A stretch of DNA of 42,398 bases. Source: JBFIHF01 sp964411125. GTDB taxonomy: Bacteria; Myxococcota_A; Bradymonadia; Bradymonadales; Bradymonadaceae. Made by a program: the position numbers and the translations under genes. Of this stretch, positions 1 through 8,435 are shown piece after piece. The DNA lies in assembly GCA_964411125.1 (NCBI GenBank), contig CAYPJU010000056.1, forward strand, positions 1 to 42,398, read 5' to 3'. Every line of letters starts with the position of its first letter. Position 1 is the stretch's first letter. A model generated the notes under the pieces. That model saw nothing but the letters and a program-made list of their open reading frames with translations, was not told where the DNA came from and searched no databases.

Positions 1-1191
1 ATGGTCAAAATCACGCTCGCTGCCCTGGCCCTCGCGGCCGGTCTGGCGACGTCCATGCCCACCGTCGCTCTCCAGACCGCTGATCTGACCCAGACCCAGC
101 GCGAGTATCAGAACACGCTCGGCGAACGACAGGCCCTCATCGAGCGACTCAATACCCTCGAGGATCAGTACGAACGACTCGTCGGCGAGATCGACCGGGT
201 GAAGTCGCGCGGCGGAATGTCGACCATCGCAGGGCGCATCGAGCTGCAGAACCTCCTCACCCGCAGCAAGTCGATCTCCGACGAGCTCGACGCCCTACAG
301 TCGCGCCTGCGAAAGCTCGACGGTCGGCTCGATGGTCAGCGGACGACGCTCGTCAGCGGGATCGACCAGCGGCTCAAGGAGCTCGAACGGTCGCTTCCCT
401 CGGCCAACGCGTCGCGGCGGGCGGCGATCGTCAAGGAACTCAACACGCTGAGGCGTCGACGGTCCGGGTTCGCCGAACCGCTCCCCTCCGGACCGAGCCC
501 CGGAGAGGTGCGCGACGCGCTCGAGCTCGCCGAAGAAGCAGGCGACCACCCCGACGACTTGATGGCGGCCGCAGACGAGTTGCAAGACACCGAAGATCAA
601 CTGCGCAAGCGACTCGCGGCGATCGAAGGAAAGCTCGAAGAGCTTCGCGAGGCGCGCACGTTGAGACGTCGCGCACGTTCGTTCTCTCGAGAGGAACGAT
701 TCTTCGAGGAGACGGACCGCGACCGCGTCATCGCCCGCTACGACCGCGAAACCCGTACCGCCAATCGCGCGGACAGGGGCGGGGCAGAGGAGGATGGTCA
801 GTCCGAGCCGACCGTCGGTGTCGGCGCCAACAACGGTTCGTCGGCCGACGACGACGGTAACTTCGCCGGGGCTCCTGGCGAGGAGATGGCACCGACCCAC
901 GACGGGGATGCAGCGGCCGACCGCGGCGGCGTTCCGGTCACCGACGCGGCCGGCGAGGCTCCCGTCGCCGAGCCCAACGGGCCCCAGGACGTCTTTACCA
1001 CGACCCGCGAGACGATCGTCATCGGCGGCGGCAGTGACCCCGGTCGGGCTGTCGGGGCTGTCGGTGTCGCTACCGATGACCTGGACGGAGAGATCCGCTC
1101 GCTCGAGACGGAGCAGCAACGACTCGAACGGCAGGCTCGAAAGCTCCGCAAGCGGGCCGAGCAACTCCGCCGGCAGGCGCGCAGCGAATAG
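1..1191 (+). CDS. Secreted coiled-coil protein, function unknown
   Basis: The protein is 396 aa. It opens with a hydrophobic signal-peptide-like stretch (residues about 3-24) after a Lys at position 3, so export to the periplasm is likely. Residues about 27-110 and 135-235 are rich in Leu, Glu, Arg and Gln with heptad-like spacing and should form long coiled coils. Residues about 245-335 are a low-complexity Gly/Asp/Ala/Glu-rich linker, and the last 40 residues return to a charged coiled coil. The ATG is base 1 of the window. The signal peptide argues that this is the true start, but an upstream extension cannot be excluded. The gene converges on the beta-barrel gene, with 17 bases between the stop codons. 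I recognise no enzymatic domain. A scaffold or peptidoglycan-associated role would be a guess. Confidence 0.75.
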   Translation: MVKITLAALALAAGLATSMPTVALQTADLTQTQREYQNTLGERQALIERLNTLEDQYERLVGEIDRVKSRGGMSTIAGRIELQNLLTRSKSISDELDALQSRLRKLDGRLDGQRTTLVSGIDQRLKELERSLPSANASRRAAIVKELNTLRRRRSGFAEPLPSGPSPGEVRDALELAEEAGDHPDDLMAAADELQDTEDQLRKRLAAIEGKLEELREARTLRRRARSFSREERFFEETDRDRVIARYDRETRTANRADRGGAEEDGQSEPTVGVGANNGSSADDDGNFAGAPGEEMAPTHDGDAAADRGGVPVTDAAGEAPVAEPNGPQDVFTTTRETIVIGGGSDPGRAVGAVGVATDDLDGEIRSLETEQQRLERQARKLRKRAEQLRRQARSE

Positions 1192-1208
1192 TCGCTCCGC
1201 TGCTCCGC

Positions 1209-2447
1209 TCAGAGATATCCGGCGAGCTGGAAGAAGACCGAGTTTCCGAACAACCCGAATTCGCTCCGAATGTCGACCGGAGGCATCGCCGCCAGGTCGA
1301 ACGTCGGCGCCTCTCCCAACCCGAAGTAGCCTCCCACCGTGAGCGACGTGTTCTGGGAGAGCTGGTAAGTGAACGTTGGGGACACGAGCGTGCTCGGATC
1401 GATCAGGTTCACGACCGCCGAGCCGGAGAGCAGGGCGAGGTCGTCGAAAAACGAGACGGAGACCGCTCCTCCCGCGTAGTGGCGGCCAGCGAAGTAGCGC
1501 TCGCCGCGCGCAAAGGCGGCCGAGGAGAGTTGCTCGAGGTATCCGTCGGAGTCGGGGCTTCCTGGCCCATTGAAGTGGTACTCCGCGATGAGCGAAAATC
1601 CCGTGCCGAAATAGTCGACCCCGACGGTCGCACGCGGCAGCCCGAGGTCGCCCGAATCCGGATCATAGGGGAGGGCGACCTCCCCGTGCCCGCGAACGAT
1701 CTCGAGGTCGGCTGCGAGCCCCATCAGACCCCAGAAGGTCTCGTAGTTTCGCGCACCTCCAAGGTAGAAGTCGGAGGCGCCGAGCGTCCACCCTGCGCGC
1801 AGACCGCCCGAAAGATCCTCGAGCTCGCCGCGGTCCACGACGATCACTTCGAGCTCGCCAGCGTCCCACGGATACGCGATTCCGCGCAGAGCATCGACCC
1901 CTCGCTTCTGGGACGTGTCGAGCTCGAACGGGCTGAACTGGGTCCAGATGTCAGCGACCGTGAAGAGCGAGGAGTTGCCCCAGGTGACCGCCTGACGCCC
2001 CACCGTGACGTCGGCCACGGGGGTGAAAAAAGTGATCGCGAGCCGATCCAGGTCGTGCTCCAACAGAACGCCGTCTTCGTCGATGATCTCGGTGCGAAGA
2101 TCGAGCGTGCGCTCCGGTGCGACGGTGCTGCCGAGGCCGACCGAGGCGCCTTGTAGACCCGTCGGAGCGAGGCTCCAAAAGAGCCGGTTCTGCACGTCGA
2201 GCGCGCCCCAACCTCCAAGCCCCGCCCGCCATTCGAGGCGCATCACGGCGGCGTTCAACCCGGATGTCTGCGGCAGCAAGTCCGCCGTGTCGTACCCTGT
2301 CCACCGGTAGGCCGAGAACGAGCTCGCGTATCCACCCAACCGCAGATCGAAGTCGTCGGTCTCGAAGAGGGTGACCTCCGCCGTTGCTACCGTCGGGAGT
2401 AGAGCGCAGATCAGCGTGGCTGCAGCCGCCGAGCAGGCTTGCCTCAC
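1209..2447 (-). CDS. Predicted outer-membrane beta-barrel protein
   Basis: The protein is 412 aa with an N-terminal signal peptide ending near an Ala-x-Ala site (VATAEV, about residue 23). The rest alternates hydrophobic and polar residues, with many aromatics and Gly, in strand-turn patterns, and it ends in a hydrophobic strand (FFQLAGYL) typical of outer-membrane barrels. It resembles the DUF1302/alginate-export-type porin-like proteins in general character, but the family assignment is tentative. The start is GTG, overlapping the stop of the ABC ATPase gene by 4 bases (GTGA), so the two are translationally coupled. It is the last gene of the TetR-led operon. Its place there suggests it is the outer-membrane partner of the ABC system, which is inference from context. 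Confidence 0.8.
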   Translation of the reverse strand: MRQACSAAAATLICALLPTVATAEVTLFETDDFDLRLGGYASSFSAYRWTGYDTADLLPQTSGLNAAVMRLEWRAGLGGWGALDVQNRLFWSLAPTGLQGASVGLGSTVAPERTLDLRTEIIDEDGVLLEHDLDRLAITFFTPVADVTVGRQAVTWGNSSLFTVADIWTQFSPFELDTSQKRGVDALRGIAYPWDAGELEVIVVDRGELEDLSGGLRAGWTLGASDFYLGGARNYETFWGLMGLAADLEIVRGHGEVALPYDPDSGDLGLPRATVGVDYFGTGFSLIAEYHFNGPGSPDSDGYLEQLSSAAFARGERYFAGRHYAGGAVSVSFFDDLALLSGSAVVNLIDPSTLVSPTFTYQLSQNTSLTVGGYFGLGEAPTFDLAAMPPVDIRSEFGLFGNSVFFQLAGYL

Positions 2448-3142
2448 GCCGCCACCATCTCGTCGTCCGACACGATCTCTCCGCTGTCGAGGCGGACGAC
2501 CCGGCGCGCGCGCTCCATCACTCGGGGATCGTGGGACGAGAAGAGGAACGTCACGTTCTGCTCCTCGTTGAGCCGCACCATCATGTCGAGCAGCGACTCC
2601 GACGTCTTCGAGTCGAGGTTCGCGGTCGGTTCGTCGGCCAGCACGATCTTGGGGCTGCTCGCGATGGCGCGCGCGACCGCCACGCGCTGCTGCTGTCCTC
2701 CCGAGAGCTGGTGCGGCTTGCGGTCGACTTCTGCCGCGAGGCCGACGGCTTTCAGGAGCGGCAAGACCACTTCGCGACGCTTCGGCGCGGGGACCCCCTG
2801 CAACATCATCACGAACTCGGCGTTCTCGTACGCAGTCAGCACCGGAATCAGGTTGTAGGCCTGAAACACGAACCCGATGTTCCGCAGCCGGAAATCTGCC
2901 GCCTTCGTCTTGCCAAACTTGCCGACCTCCTGCCCCGACACGTGAATCTCGCCGTCCGTTGGTCGATCGAGGCAGCCGATGAGGTTCAGCAGCGTGGTCT
3001 TGCCGGAGCCGGACGGCCCGGCGAGGACCGTGAATTCCCCAGGGCGAACCTGTAGGTCGACGCCGCGAAGCGCATGAACCTCGATCTCTCCCTGTCGGTA
3101 GGTACGGGTCACGCCCCGCACGTCGATGATCGAATCAGTCAT
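2444..3142 (-). CDS. ABC transporter ATP-binding protein (LolD/MacB type)
   Basis: The protein is 232 aa, the usual length for a LolD/MacB-class ATPase. Walker A is GPSGSGKTT (about residue 40), the Q-loop is in GFVFQAYNLIP, the signature motif is LSGGQQQR, Walker B is IVLADEP followed by TANLDS, and the H-loop is FSSHD. The chosen ATG at 3140-3142 gives MTDSIIDVRGVTRTY. It overlaps the stop of the upstream permease by 4 bases (ATGA). A longer in-frame reading exists upstream but lies wholly inside the permease gene and is not supported. The protein should energise the three FtsX-type permeases encoded directly upstream. LolD-class ATPases drive extraction or mechanotransmission rather than import. 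Confidence 0.95.
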   Translation of the reverse strand: MTDSIIDVRGVTRTYRQGEIEVHALRGVDLQVRPGEFTVLAGPSGSGKTTLLNLIGCLDRPTDGEIHVSGQEVGKFGKTKAADFRLRNIGFVFQAYNLIPVLTAYENAEFVMMLQGVPAPKRREVVLPLLKAVGLAAEVDRKPHQLSGGQQQRVAVARAIASSPKIVLADEPTANLDSKTSESLLDMMVRLNEEQNVTFLFSSHDPRVMERARRVVRLDSGEIVSDDEMVAA

Positions 3143-4365
3143 TCGTAGAACCTCATCGCCTCGGCCGGTGGCAGCCTCATCGCCTTGAACGCCGGGTAGG
3201 CGGCGCTGGCGAGGACCATCACGAGCACGTTGATGGAACTCGTGGCCCAACGCGACGCGTTGAGCCGGCTGTAAATCATGGTGTCTGTCATCGCGATTCC
3301 GCCCACCTCGATCGACTCGCCGTACATCGCCTTCATGTCGATGCCCCAGTGCGAGAGGGCGAGGTGGCCGGCGGTCGCCAGCAAGAGGCCCGCCGACATC
3401 GCCACGAGCGCGAGGAAGAGGGTCTCCAGAAGCACGAGGAGAGCGACGCGTCCCGGGGTGAGGCCGATCGCCGTGAGTAGCCCGAGTTCGCGCACGCGCT
3501 CCATCACGACCATCAGGAACGTGTTCATGATCGCGAATAGGACGACGACGAAGAGGACCAGCGCGAAGACGTCGCCATAGGCGCGATCCATCTCGATGAA
3601 GCCGACGAGATCGGGCATCGCTTCTTGCCACGTCAGCACCTCCACGTCCGTGGCGTCCGCGAGAGCGACGCGAAGGTCGCCCGCCGTCGCCTCCGGTGTG
3701 GCAGAGAGAATGCCGATCTGACTCAGCGCCGTGTCGCTCCCGAGCGCACTCCTGGCCGCTGCGACCGTGGTGAACGCCAGCGTCGAGTCGGTCGATTTGC
3801 TCCCCGTGCGCAAGATCCCCGTCAGGTGAAACAACGCTCGACGCATCTCACCGGAGGGATCGGTCGCGGTCAGAATGACGCGGTCACCCAGCGCCACGTC
3901 GAGCTCGGAGACGATCGCGGCCCCGAGGACGAGGGGGGCGTCTTCGTCCCCCTCGAGGAAGGTCCCCTGGGCGAGGTAGTCCGTCATGTCCTGGAACGGC
4001 GCTTCCTGCACGGGATCGATCCCCTGCAGGCGCGCCGGGGTGGAGGATGCGGAGGTGCTGAGCAAGCCGTTGACGATGACCCTCGTCGATACCGCGTCGC
4101 TCCCCGAGGCCGCTTTCGCCGCGGCTTCGAACTCGGGCCCCGGGGGGAGGAGGAGGTCGTTGAGCTGCGACTCCTGAAAGCCGGCTGCCTGGACGAGGAC
4201 CGCCCCACCCGCGGCGCGGGCAGCGGCGTCCTCCATCTGGTCGTACGTGTAATCCTGAATCCCCATCATCACCAGATAGATGGCATAGGTCAGCCCGATC
4301 GCGGTCGCCGTCACGAGGGTCCGCGTGCTGTTTCGCCAGAGGTTGCGCCATGCGATCTTCAGCAT
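3139..4365 (-). CDS. FtsX/MacB-type ABC permease (copy 3 of operon)
   Basis: The protein is 408 aa with the four-helix FtsX/MacB/LolC layout. There is one N-terminal membrane helix (about 15-38), a large periplasmic MacB-like core domain (about 40-260), then three C-terminal helices (about 270-300, 315-345 and 365-395). It begins MLKIAWRNLWRNSTRTL and ends PPAEAMRFYE. It is clearly paralogous to the neighbouring permease at 4373-5602, which begins MWKMAWRNLWRNRTRTL and ends VPAEAMRFYE. It has the same loop motif before the third-last helix (VMERVRELGLL, then GLTP), the coupling region expected to contact the ATPase. It is separated from the upstream permease by 7 bases and overlaps the ATPase gene by 4. 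Confidence 0.92.
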   Translation of the reverse strand: MLKIAWRNLWRNSTRTLVTATAIGLTYAIYLVMMGIQDYTYDQMEDAAARAAGGAVLVQAAGFQESQLNDLLLPPGPEFEAAAKAASGSDAVSTRVIVNGLLSTSASSTPARLQGIDPVQEAPFQDMTDYLAQGTFLEGDEDAPLVLGAAIVSELDVALGDRVILTATDPSGEMRRALFHLTGILRTGSKSTDSTLAFTTVAAARSALGSDTALSQIGILSATPEATAGDLRVALADATDVEVLTWQEAMPDLVGFIEMDRAYGDVFALVLFVVVLFAIMNTFLMVVMERVRELGLLTAIGLTPGRVALLVLLETLFLALVAMSAGLLLATAGHLALSHWGIDMKAMYGESIEVGGIAMTDTMIYSRLNASRWATSSINVLVMVLASAAYPAFKAMRLPPAEAMRFYE

Positions 4366-4372
4366 CGTCTGC

Positions 4373-5602
4373 TCACTCGTAGAACCGCATCGCTTCGGCG
4401 GGAACCAGCCTGGAAGCCTTCCACGCGGGGTAGAGGGCAGCGACGAGCACCATCACGAGCACCGAGATCGACGCTCCGATCCAGCTCGCGGGATCGATGG
4501 CGCTGCGGATGACGGTGTCCGTCAGCGACACCCCGGCGACGTCCATCGAGGCCGAATCCCCCGAAAGCGCCGCGATGTCGATACCCGCCACCGAGATGTA
4601 CCCGTGCAGAGCGAGCGCGACCCCCAACCCGATCGCCATCGAGACGAAGGCGAGCAGGGTCGACTCGATCAGGAGCACCTTCGCCGACTGCCACGGCGTG
4701 AGCCCCAGCGCCCCCAGAAGCCCGAACTCCCGGACGCGCTCCATCACGACCATCATGAAGGTGTTGACGATGGAAAAGAGGACGACGAAGAAGAGGAGAA
4801 CCCCCATCATCGCGCCACCCCCTTTCTTCATCTCGATGAAACCGACGAGCTCCGGCATCGCCTGGTCCCACGGTAGGACCTCGACCCGGTCGTCGGCGAT
4901 CGCCCCGCGGACCCCGTCCGCCAGCGCGAAGCGGTCCCCTCCGACGAGCCCGATCTGCGTGAACCCCTCGTCGATGCCGAGCGCGCGGCGTGCATCTTCG
5001 ACACGCGCGATCGCGATGCCGTAGTCGGAGGCACGGCTCCCCGTCGAGACGATCCCCGCGAGGTGGAAGAGGTGGCGCCCCATCTCACCGTTGACGTCGT
5101 TGGCGGTCAGGATTACCCGGTCACCGATCTCGACGTCGAGCTCGTCGACCAACACTTTGCCCAGAACGAGCGGGGACTCGAGCTCGGCCTCGAACCACGT
5201 CCCGTCGCTCAGGTAGGCGCTGATGTCGTGAATCTTCGGTTCGGTGTCGGGATCGACGCCACGGACCGTCACCGGTACCGTCGACGCCGAAGTGCTCAGC
5301 ATCCCTTCGACGTGCACTCGCGGCGCGACCACTCGCACTCCCGGCGCCATGCCCAGTTCCTCGATCAGCGCGTCGCCCTTCGCGAGCACCAGCCCGTTCC
5401 CCGGCTCGTCCGCGAAACCCACCGGCTGCACCAGCACGTCCCCACCGGCCGCCTTCGAAGCTGCCGCGCGCATCTCCTGAAACGACCACTCCTGCACGCC
5501 GGTCGAGATCAGGTAGATCGCGTATACGAACCCGATCGCCGTCGCCGTGATCAGCGTGCGAGTTCGGTTTCGCCAGAGGTTCCGCCACGCCATCTTCCAC
5601 AT
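4373..5602 (-). CDS. FtsX/MacB-type ABC permease (copy 2 of operon)
   Basis: The protein is 409 aa. It starts at the ATG at 5600-5602 (MWKMAWRNLWRN), preceded by a strong GGAGGAG ribosome site and only 2 bases after the stop of the previous permease. The reading frame stays open far upstream, but that extension is antisense-like filler inside the neighbouring permease and is rejected. Architecture: N-terminal helix (about 15-40), periplasmic domain, and three C-terminal helices. The segment just before the second helix is Gly/Met-rich (KKGGGAMMG). The cytoplasmic loop VMERVREFGLLGALGLTP is the likely ATPase-coupling element. It is the closest relative in the window of the permease at 3139-4365, which suggests a tandem duplication. 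Confidence 0.92.
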   Translation of the reverse strand: MWKMAWRNLWRNRTRTLITATAIGFVYAIYLISTGVQEWSFQEMRAAASKAAGGDVLVQPVGFADEPGNGLVLAKGDALIEELGMAPGVRVVAPRVHVEGMLSTSASTVPVTVRGVDPDTEPKIHDISAYLSDGTWFEAELESPLVLGKVLVDELDVEIGDRVILTANDVNGEMGRHLFHLAGIVSTGSRASDYGIAIARVEDARRALGIDEGFTQIGLVGGDRFALADGVRGAIADDRVEVLPWDQAMPELVGFIEMKKGGGAMMGVLLFFVVLFSIVNTFMMVVMERVREFGLLGALGLTPWQSAKVLLIESTLLAFVSMAIGLGVALALHGYISVAGIDIAALSGDSASMDVAGVSLTDTVIRSAIDPASWIGASISVLVMVLVAALYPAWKASRLVPAEAMRFYE

Positions 5603-5604
5603 CG

Positions 5605-6861
5605 TCAGCTCCTCCCGGCGAGGGCGTTGGTGATGTGAACGCGCGCCGCCGAGACCGCGGGCCAGAGCCCGCAGATCACCGCGAACGGCACGAGCACTAC
5701 GACCGGCTTGAAGACGGACATCGGCGTGAGGGTGAAGTACAGACGGTTCGAGAAGCTGATCCCCATCACCTCGAAGTTCACGTCGCCGCTGGTGTTGAAA
5801 GCGGCGAGGTCGAGCCCCTGCACCGCGAAGAACCAGGTGACCGCGCAGCCTATGATCACACCGGCCATGGCGCCCGCCATCGCGATCAGGACGGTCTCGA
5901 CGAGGACCGTCCAGAAGAGCCGGGGCGGAGTCACGCCGATCGCCATCATCATCGCAAACTCCCGGCGACGCTCCAGTGCGCTCATCCGCTGTGCATTGAA
6001 GAGGCCGAACGCGACCAGGATGTAGACGAAGACGTACAGGACACCATCGGACTGCTCCATCGTCTGAAGAATGCCGCGGATCTCGGGCATGATCTCTTCC
6101 CAGCTCCGGGTCGCCAGCTCGTCGCGGTCGATCGATTCCCGTACCCGCGTCGCGACCGCGTCGGCCTGACGAGGGTCGGCGACTTTGACCGCGACATGGT
6201 GGAGTCGGCCCTCCATCGCCGCGGCGATCTGCAGGTCGCCGAGGTGCATGTACGCCGTCTGGCGGTCGATCGCCGTGCTCCCGGTATGGACGATCCCCAC
6301 GACGTCGAGCAGCTCGTTGCCGAGCGAACCGTCGGCAGCTTCGAAGAACGCGACGAGCTCGTCGCCGACCTTCACATCCAGTTGCCCGGCGAACTTGTCG
6401 CCGAGGACGACCTCGCGAGGGGCCGGATACGCAGGCGGTACCGCCGAGAGCCACCGGCCCTCGCTCACGCCCTGGGCGGCGACCGTCGTGTTCGCTTCGC
6501 GCGCGGGATCGATCCCCACGATCTTCGCGACGACCGAGCGCTCCTCGTCTCCGACGAGCCCGAAAAGCGATACCCGTGGCGATGCCGCTACGACGCCGGG
6601 GACCGCCTCGATCGACTCCACGAACGACGCGTCAGCCTCGAACGAGTTCCGTGCTGCGGGCGTCTCGACCCACTCCTTCGACGCGACCTGTACCTGGGCG
6701 AGGTCCGCAGCCGTAGCGCCGCGCACCATTTCGTTTTGGAAGCCGCCCAGGTAGCCGCTCAGCCAGATCAGGATCGCCACTCCAGACGCCACGCCCGCGA
6801 TTGTCAGCACCGAGCGCCAGCGGTTTCGGGTCAGGTTTCGCAGTGCGAGTTTGCCGATCAT
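5605..6861 (-). CDS. FtsX/MacB-type ABC permease (copy 1 of operon)
   Basis: The protein is 418 aa with an FtsX-family permease layout: helix 1 at about 15-40 (SVLTIAGVASGVAILIWLSGYL), a periplasmic domain to about 265, then three helices. It is more divergent from the other two permeases, beginning MIGKLALRNLTRNRWRS and ending HITNALAGRS instead of the shared AEAMRFYE. It keeps the coupling loop (ERRREFAMMMAIGVTP). Its start overlaps the stop of the LolA-like gene by 4 bases (ATGA). It may be the LolC/LolE-like partner that pairs with either duplicate to make a heterodimer. That pairing is inference. Confidence 0.92.
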   Translation of the reverse strand: MIGKLALRNLTRNRWRSVLTIAGVASGVAILIWLSGYLGGFQNEMVRGATAADLAQVQVASKEWVETPAARNSFEADASFVESIEAVPGVVAASPRVSLFGLVGDEERSVVAKIVGIDPAREANTTVAAQGVSEGRWLSAVPPAYPAPREVVLGDKFAGQLDVKVGDELVAFFEAADGSLGNELLDVVGIVHTGSTAIDRQTAYMHLGDLQIAAAMEGRLHHVAVKVADPRQADAVATRVRESIDRDELATRSWEEIMPEIRGILQTMEQSDGVLYVFVYILVAFGLFNAQRMSALERRREFAMMMAIGVTPPRLFWTVLVETVLIAMAGAMAGVIIGCAVTWFFAVQGLDLAAFNTSGDVNFEVMGISFSNRLYFTLTPMSVFKPVVVLVPFAVICGLWPAVSAARVHITNALAGRS

Positions 6862-7685
6862 CGTTTCGCCGCCCGTCGAAGCCCCCGCTTCGAGAAGAGG
6901 TCCGCGTCCACGTCGATGTCGAACTCGAGGCTCTCGTATTCCATCACCGTCTTCTCCCCCTTCTTGTTCATCGGGATGAGCTCCATGCGGTGCGGAATCG
7001 GCTTACCACCCACCTCTTTGATCGAGGTGAACTCCATCCGACGCATCAGCTTTCCGTCGTCGTAATAGTCGGCCCGCCTCGGCACGAAGTCTCCGGGCCG
7101 GACCCAGTAGCGAATCTCCGTGTAGACCACCGGCGCGTTCGGCCGCGGTTTCAGCGTGATCAGTACCATCTTCGCACCGTCCAGCTCGTCCCACGAGACG
7201 TTCGACTCGTAGTCGTCGGCGAGGCTCGTCTCGCGAACCAGGTCGTCGTTCGAGAAGTGGCTCCCCATCCACGAGTCCGACAGGAGCCCCGTCGGAACCC
7301 GGATCAGGCGGTCGGCGCGGGGGGCGTAGTTCCACAGCCCATCGGCCGTCATCAGAGTCGCGGTCCCCGCCTCGCGCGCCGGCTTGCGAATCACCACGAG
7401 CGCGTCGTCCTGCCCCTTGCTCCACTGCTCGAGCGTCAACTTCCGCGTCCCCCGATCGTTGACGATCGTCATCGTCATCGTCGCGTGCGACGACTCCGAC
7501 CGGTAGAGGTCGTCGAGCGTCTTCGTGATCTGCGCCGGGGTCGGCAGGGAGTCCTTCTCGCTCGCCGCGGCGGGCTTCTCCTGTGCGCCCGCCACGAACG
7601 GCGGGGCGATGCCTGCCCCCATTCCGAGAGCGAACACGATCGTCATCCGAGCCGTCGCTCGGCTCCACGTCGTCAGCTTCTTCAT
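6858..7685 (-). CDS. LolA-like outer-membrane lipoprotein-sorting protein
   Basis: The protein is 275 aa. It has an N-terminal signal peptide (basic MKKLTTWSRATAR, hydrophobic core TIVFALGMGAGIAPPFV, Ala-Gly-Ala cleavage region near residue 34). The mature part matches the outer membrane lipoprotein-sorting protein/LolA-like half-barrel family. Typical features are TMTIVNDRGTRKLTLEQWSKG, LWNYAPRADRLIRVP, the WMGSHFSNDDLV segment and a C-terminal FDIDVDADLFSKRGLR. In this family the concave face carries lipids or lipoprotein acyl chains across the periplasm. The ATG at 7683-7685 overlaps the TetR stop by 4 bases, and its own stop overlaps the first permease start, so it is coupled on both sides. 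A longer upstream reading frame lies within the TetR gene and is rejected. Confidence 0.88.
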   Translation of the reverse strand: MKKLTTWSRATARMTIVFALGMGAGIAPPFVAGAQEKPAAASEKDSLPTPAQITKTLDDLYRSESSHATMTMTIVNDRGTRKLTLEQWSKGQDDALVVIRKPAREAGTATLMTADGLWNYAPRADRLIRVPTGLLSDSWMGSHFSNDDLVRETSLADDYESNVSWDELDGAKMVLITLKPRPNAPVVYTEIRYWVRPGDFVPRRADYYDDGKLMRRMEFTSIKEVGGKPIPHRMELIPMNKKGEKTVMEYESLEFDIDVDADLFSKRGLRRAAKR

Positions 7686-8341
7686 CTCTTCTCCTCTCCT
7701 CTCGGCTCGCTCACCCGGCGAACCATGTCGATGATCATCGCCACCGCGTCTTCGACTCCTTCTTCGTCGAGCTCGTCGAGATGCTCGAAGAGCCAACGAT
7801 CGAGCGTCATGCCGACGCCGAACATGATGTCGATGAAGAGCTCCATCGGGATGTCGTCCCGGATGCGCCCGATCTCTTGCCCGTGCTCCAGCCAATCCTG
7901 CGTCTGTTTGCGAGCCGACTGCCACATCAACTCGATGGCGGGCGTCGACCGGTGCGTCGCCTCGTAGGCGAAGAAACCCCGGAACAGGCGCACGATCCAC
8001 GGGCGCTCGTGCATGAACCAGACGCCACGAACGCCCATCTCGTGCATGTCCTCCCAGAACGTCTCCGCCCGAAAGTCGCGCACCGTGAAATCGGGTCCCA
8101 TCGCGAAGCGCTCGTACGCCTTCATCGCGTACTGCAACGCCGTCGAGTAGAGGTCTCCCTTGTCGTCGAAGTAGTAGTAAGCGGCGCCTTTGCTGATCCC
8201 CGCGCGCTTGATGATCCGGTTGATCGAAGCGGCGTCGAACCCGTGCTTGCCGAACTCGTCGGCCGCAGCCTCCAGGATCTTCTCCTTCTTCTCTTCTTCC
8301 AGGTTTTCGAACCGCGGTCGTGGGGACATGGACGGCTTCAA
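7682..8341 (-). CDS. TetR-family transcriptional regulator
   Basis: The protein is 219 aa, normal for TetR regulators. The N-terminal helix-turn-helix covers residues about 18-70, with the characteristic AADEFGKHGFDAASINRIIKRAG and then ISKGAAYYYFDDKGDLY. The C-terminal part is the helical ligand-binding and dimerisation domain. Translation could also begin at Met5 (8329). It is the first gene of the operon, and a perfect inverted repeat overlapping a sigma-70-like promoter lies 77-94 bases upstream. It therefore probably represses itself and the whole transport operon until a ligand binds. The ligand is unknown; given the neighbours, a lipid or fatty-acid signal is a reasonable guess. Confidence 0.93.
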   Translation of the reverse strand: MKPSMSPRPRFENLEEEKKEKILEAAADEFGKHGFDAASINRIIKRAGISKGAAYYYFDDKGDLYSTALQYAMKAYERFAMGPDFTVRDFRAETFWEDMHEMGVRGVWFMHERPWIVRLFRGFFAYEATHRSTPAIELMWQSARKQTQDWLEHGQEIGRIRDDIPMELFIDIMFGVGMTLDRWLFEHLDELDEEGVEDAVAMIIDMVRRVSEPRGEEKR

Positions 8342-8417
8342 TCGGGCTGCGCGGGGCCTACCCGCAGGTTCGTTCGCTTTCGACTCGAGAGTCCGACCAC
8401 CAGGTTGGACCAGATGG

Positions 8418-8435
8418 TTAGACCAGGTGGTCTAA
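8418..8435. promoter_or_regulatory. Predicted TetR operator (perfect inverted repeat)
   Basis: The sequence TTAGACCAGGTGGTCTAA is a perfect inverted repeat with 8-base arms and a 2-base centre, a size and form usual for TetR-family operators. It lies just upstream of the TetR gene and overlaps the end of the predicted -10 element. A second, weaker ACCA-GA-TGGT dyad at 8409-8418 abuts it, so two dimers might bind side by side. Confidence 0.7.

Noticed and set aside
3143..3631. An N-terminal extension of the ABC ATPase by 163 codons
   Set aside because: The extension lies inside the permease gene, is Arg-rich filler, and the ATG at 3142 has the expected 4-base coupling with the permease stop.
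5603..6454. A 284-codon N-terminal extension of the middle permease
   Set aside because: It lies inside the upstream permease gene; the true start has a strong ribosome site and matches the start of its paralog.
3139..6861. Reading the three permeases as a MacAB-type antibiotic efflux pump
   Set aside because: There is no MacA-like membrane-fusion adaptor and no TolC-like gene; the LolA-like carrier and barrel point to a lipid or lipoprotein route instead.
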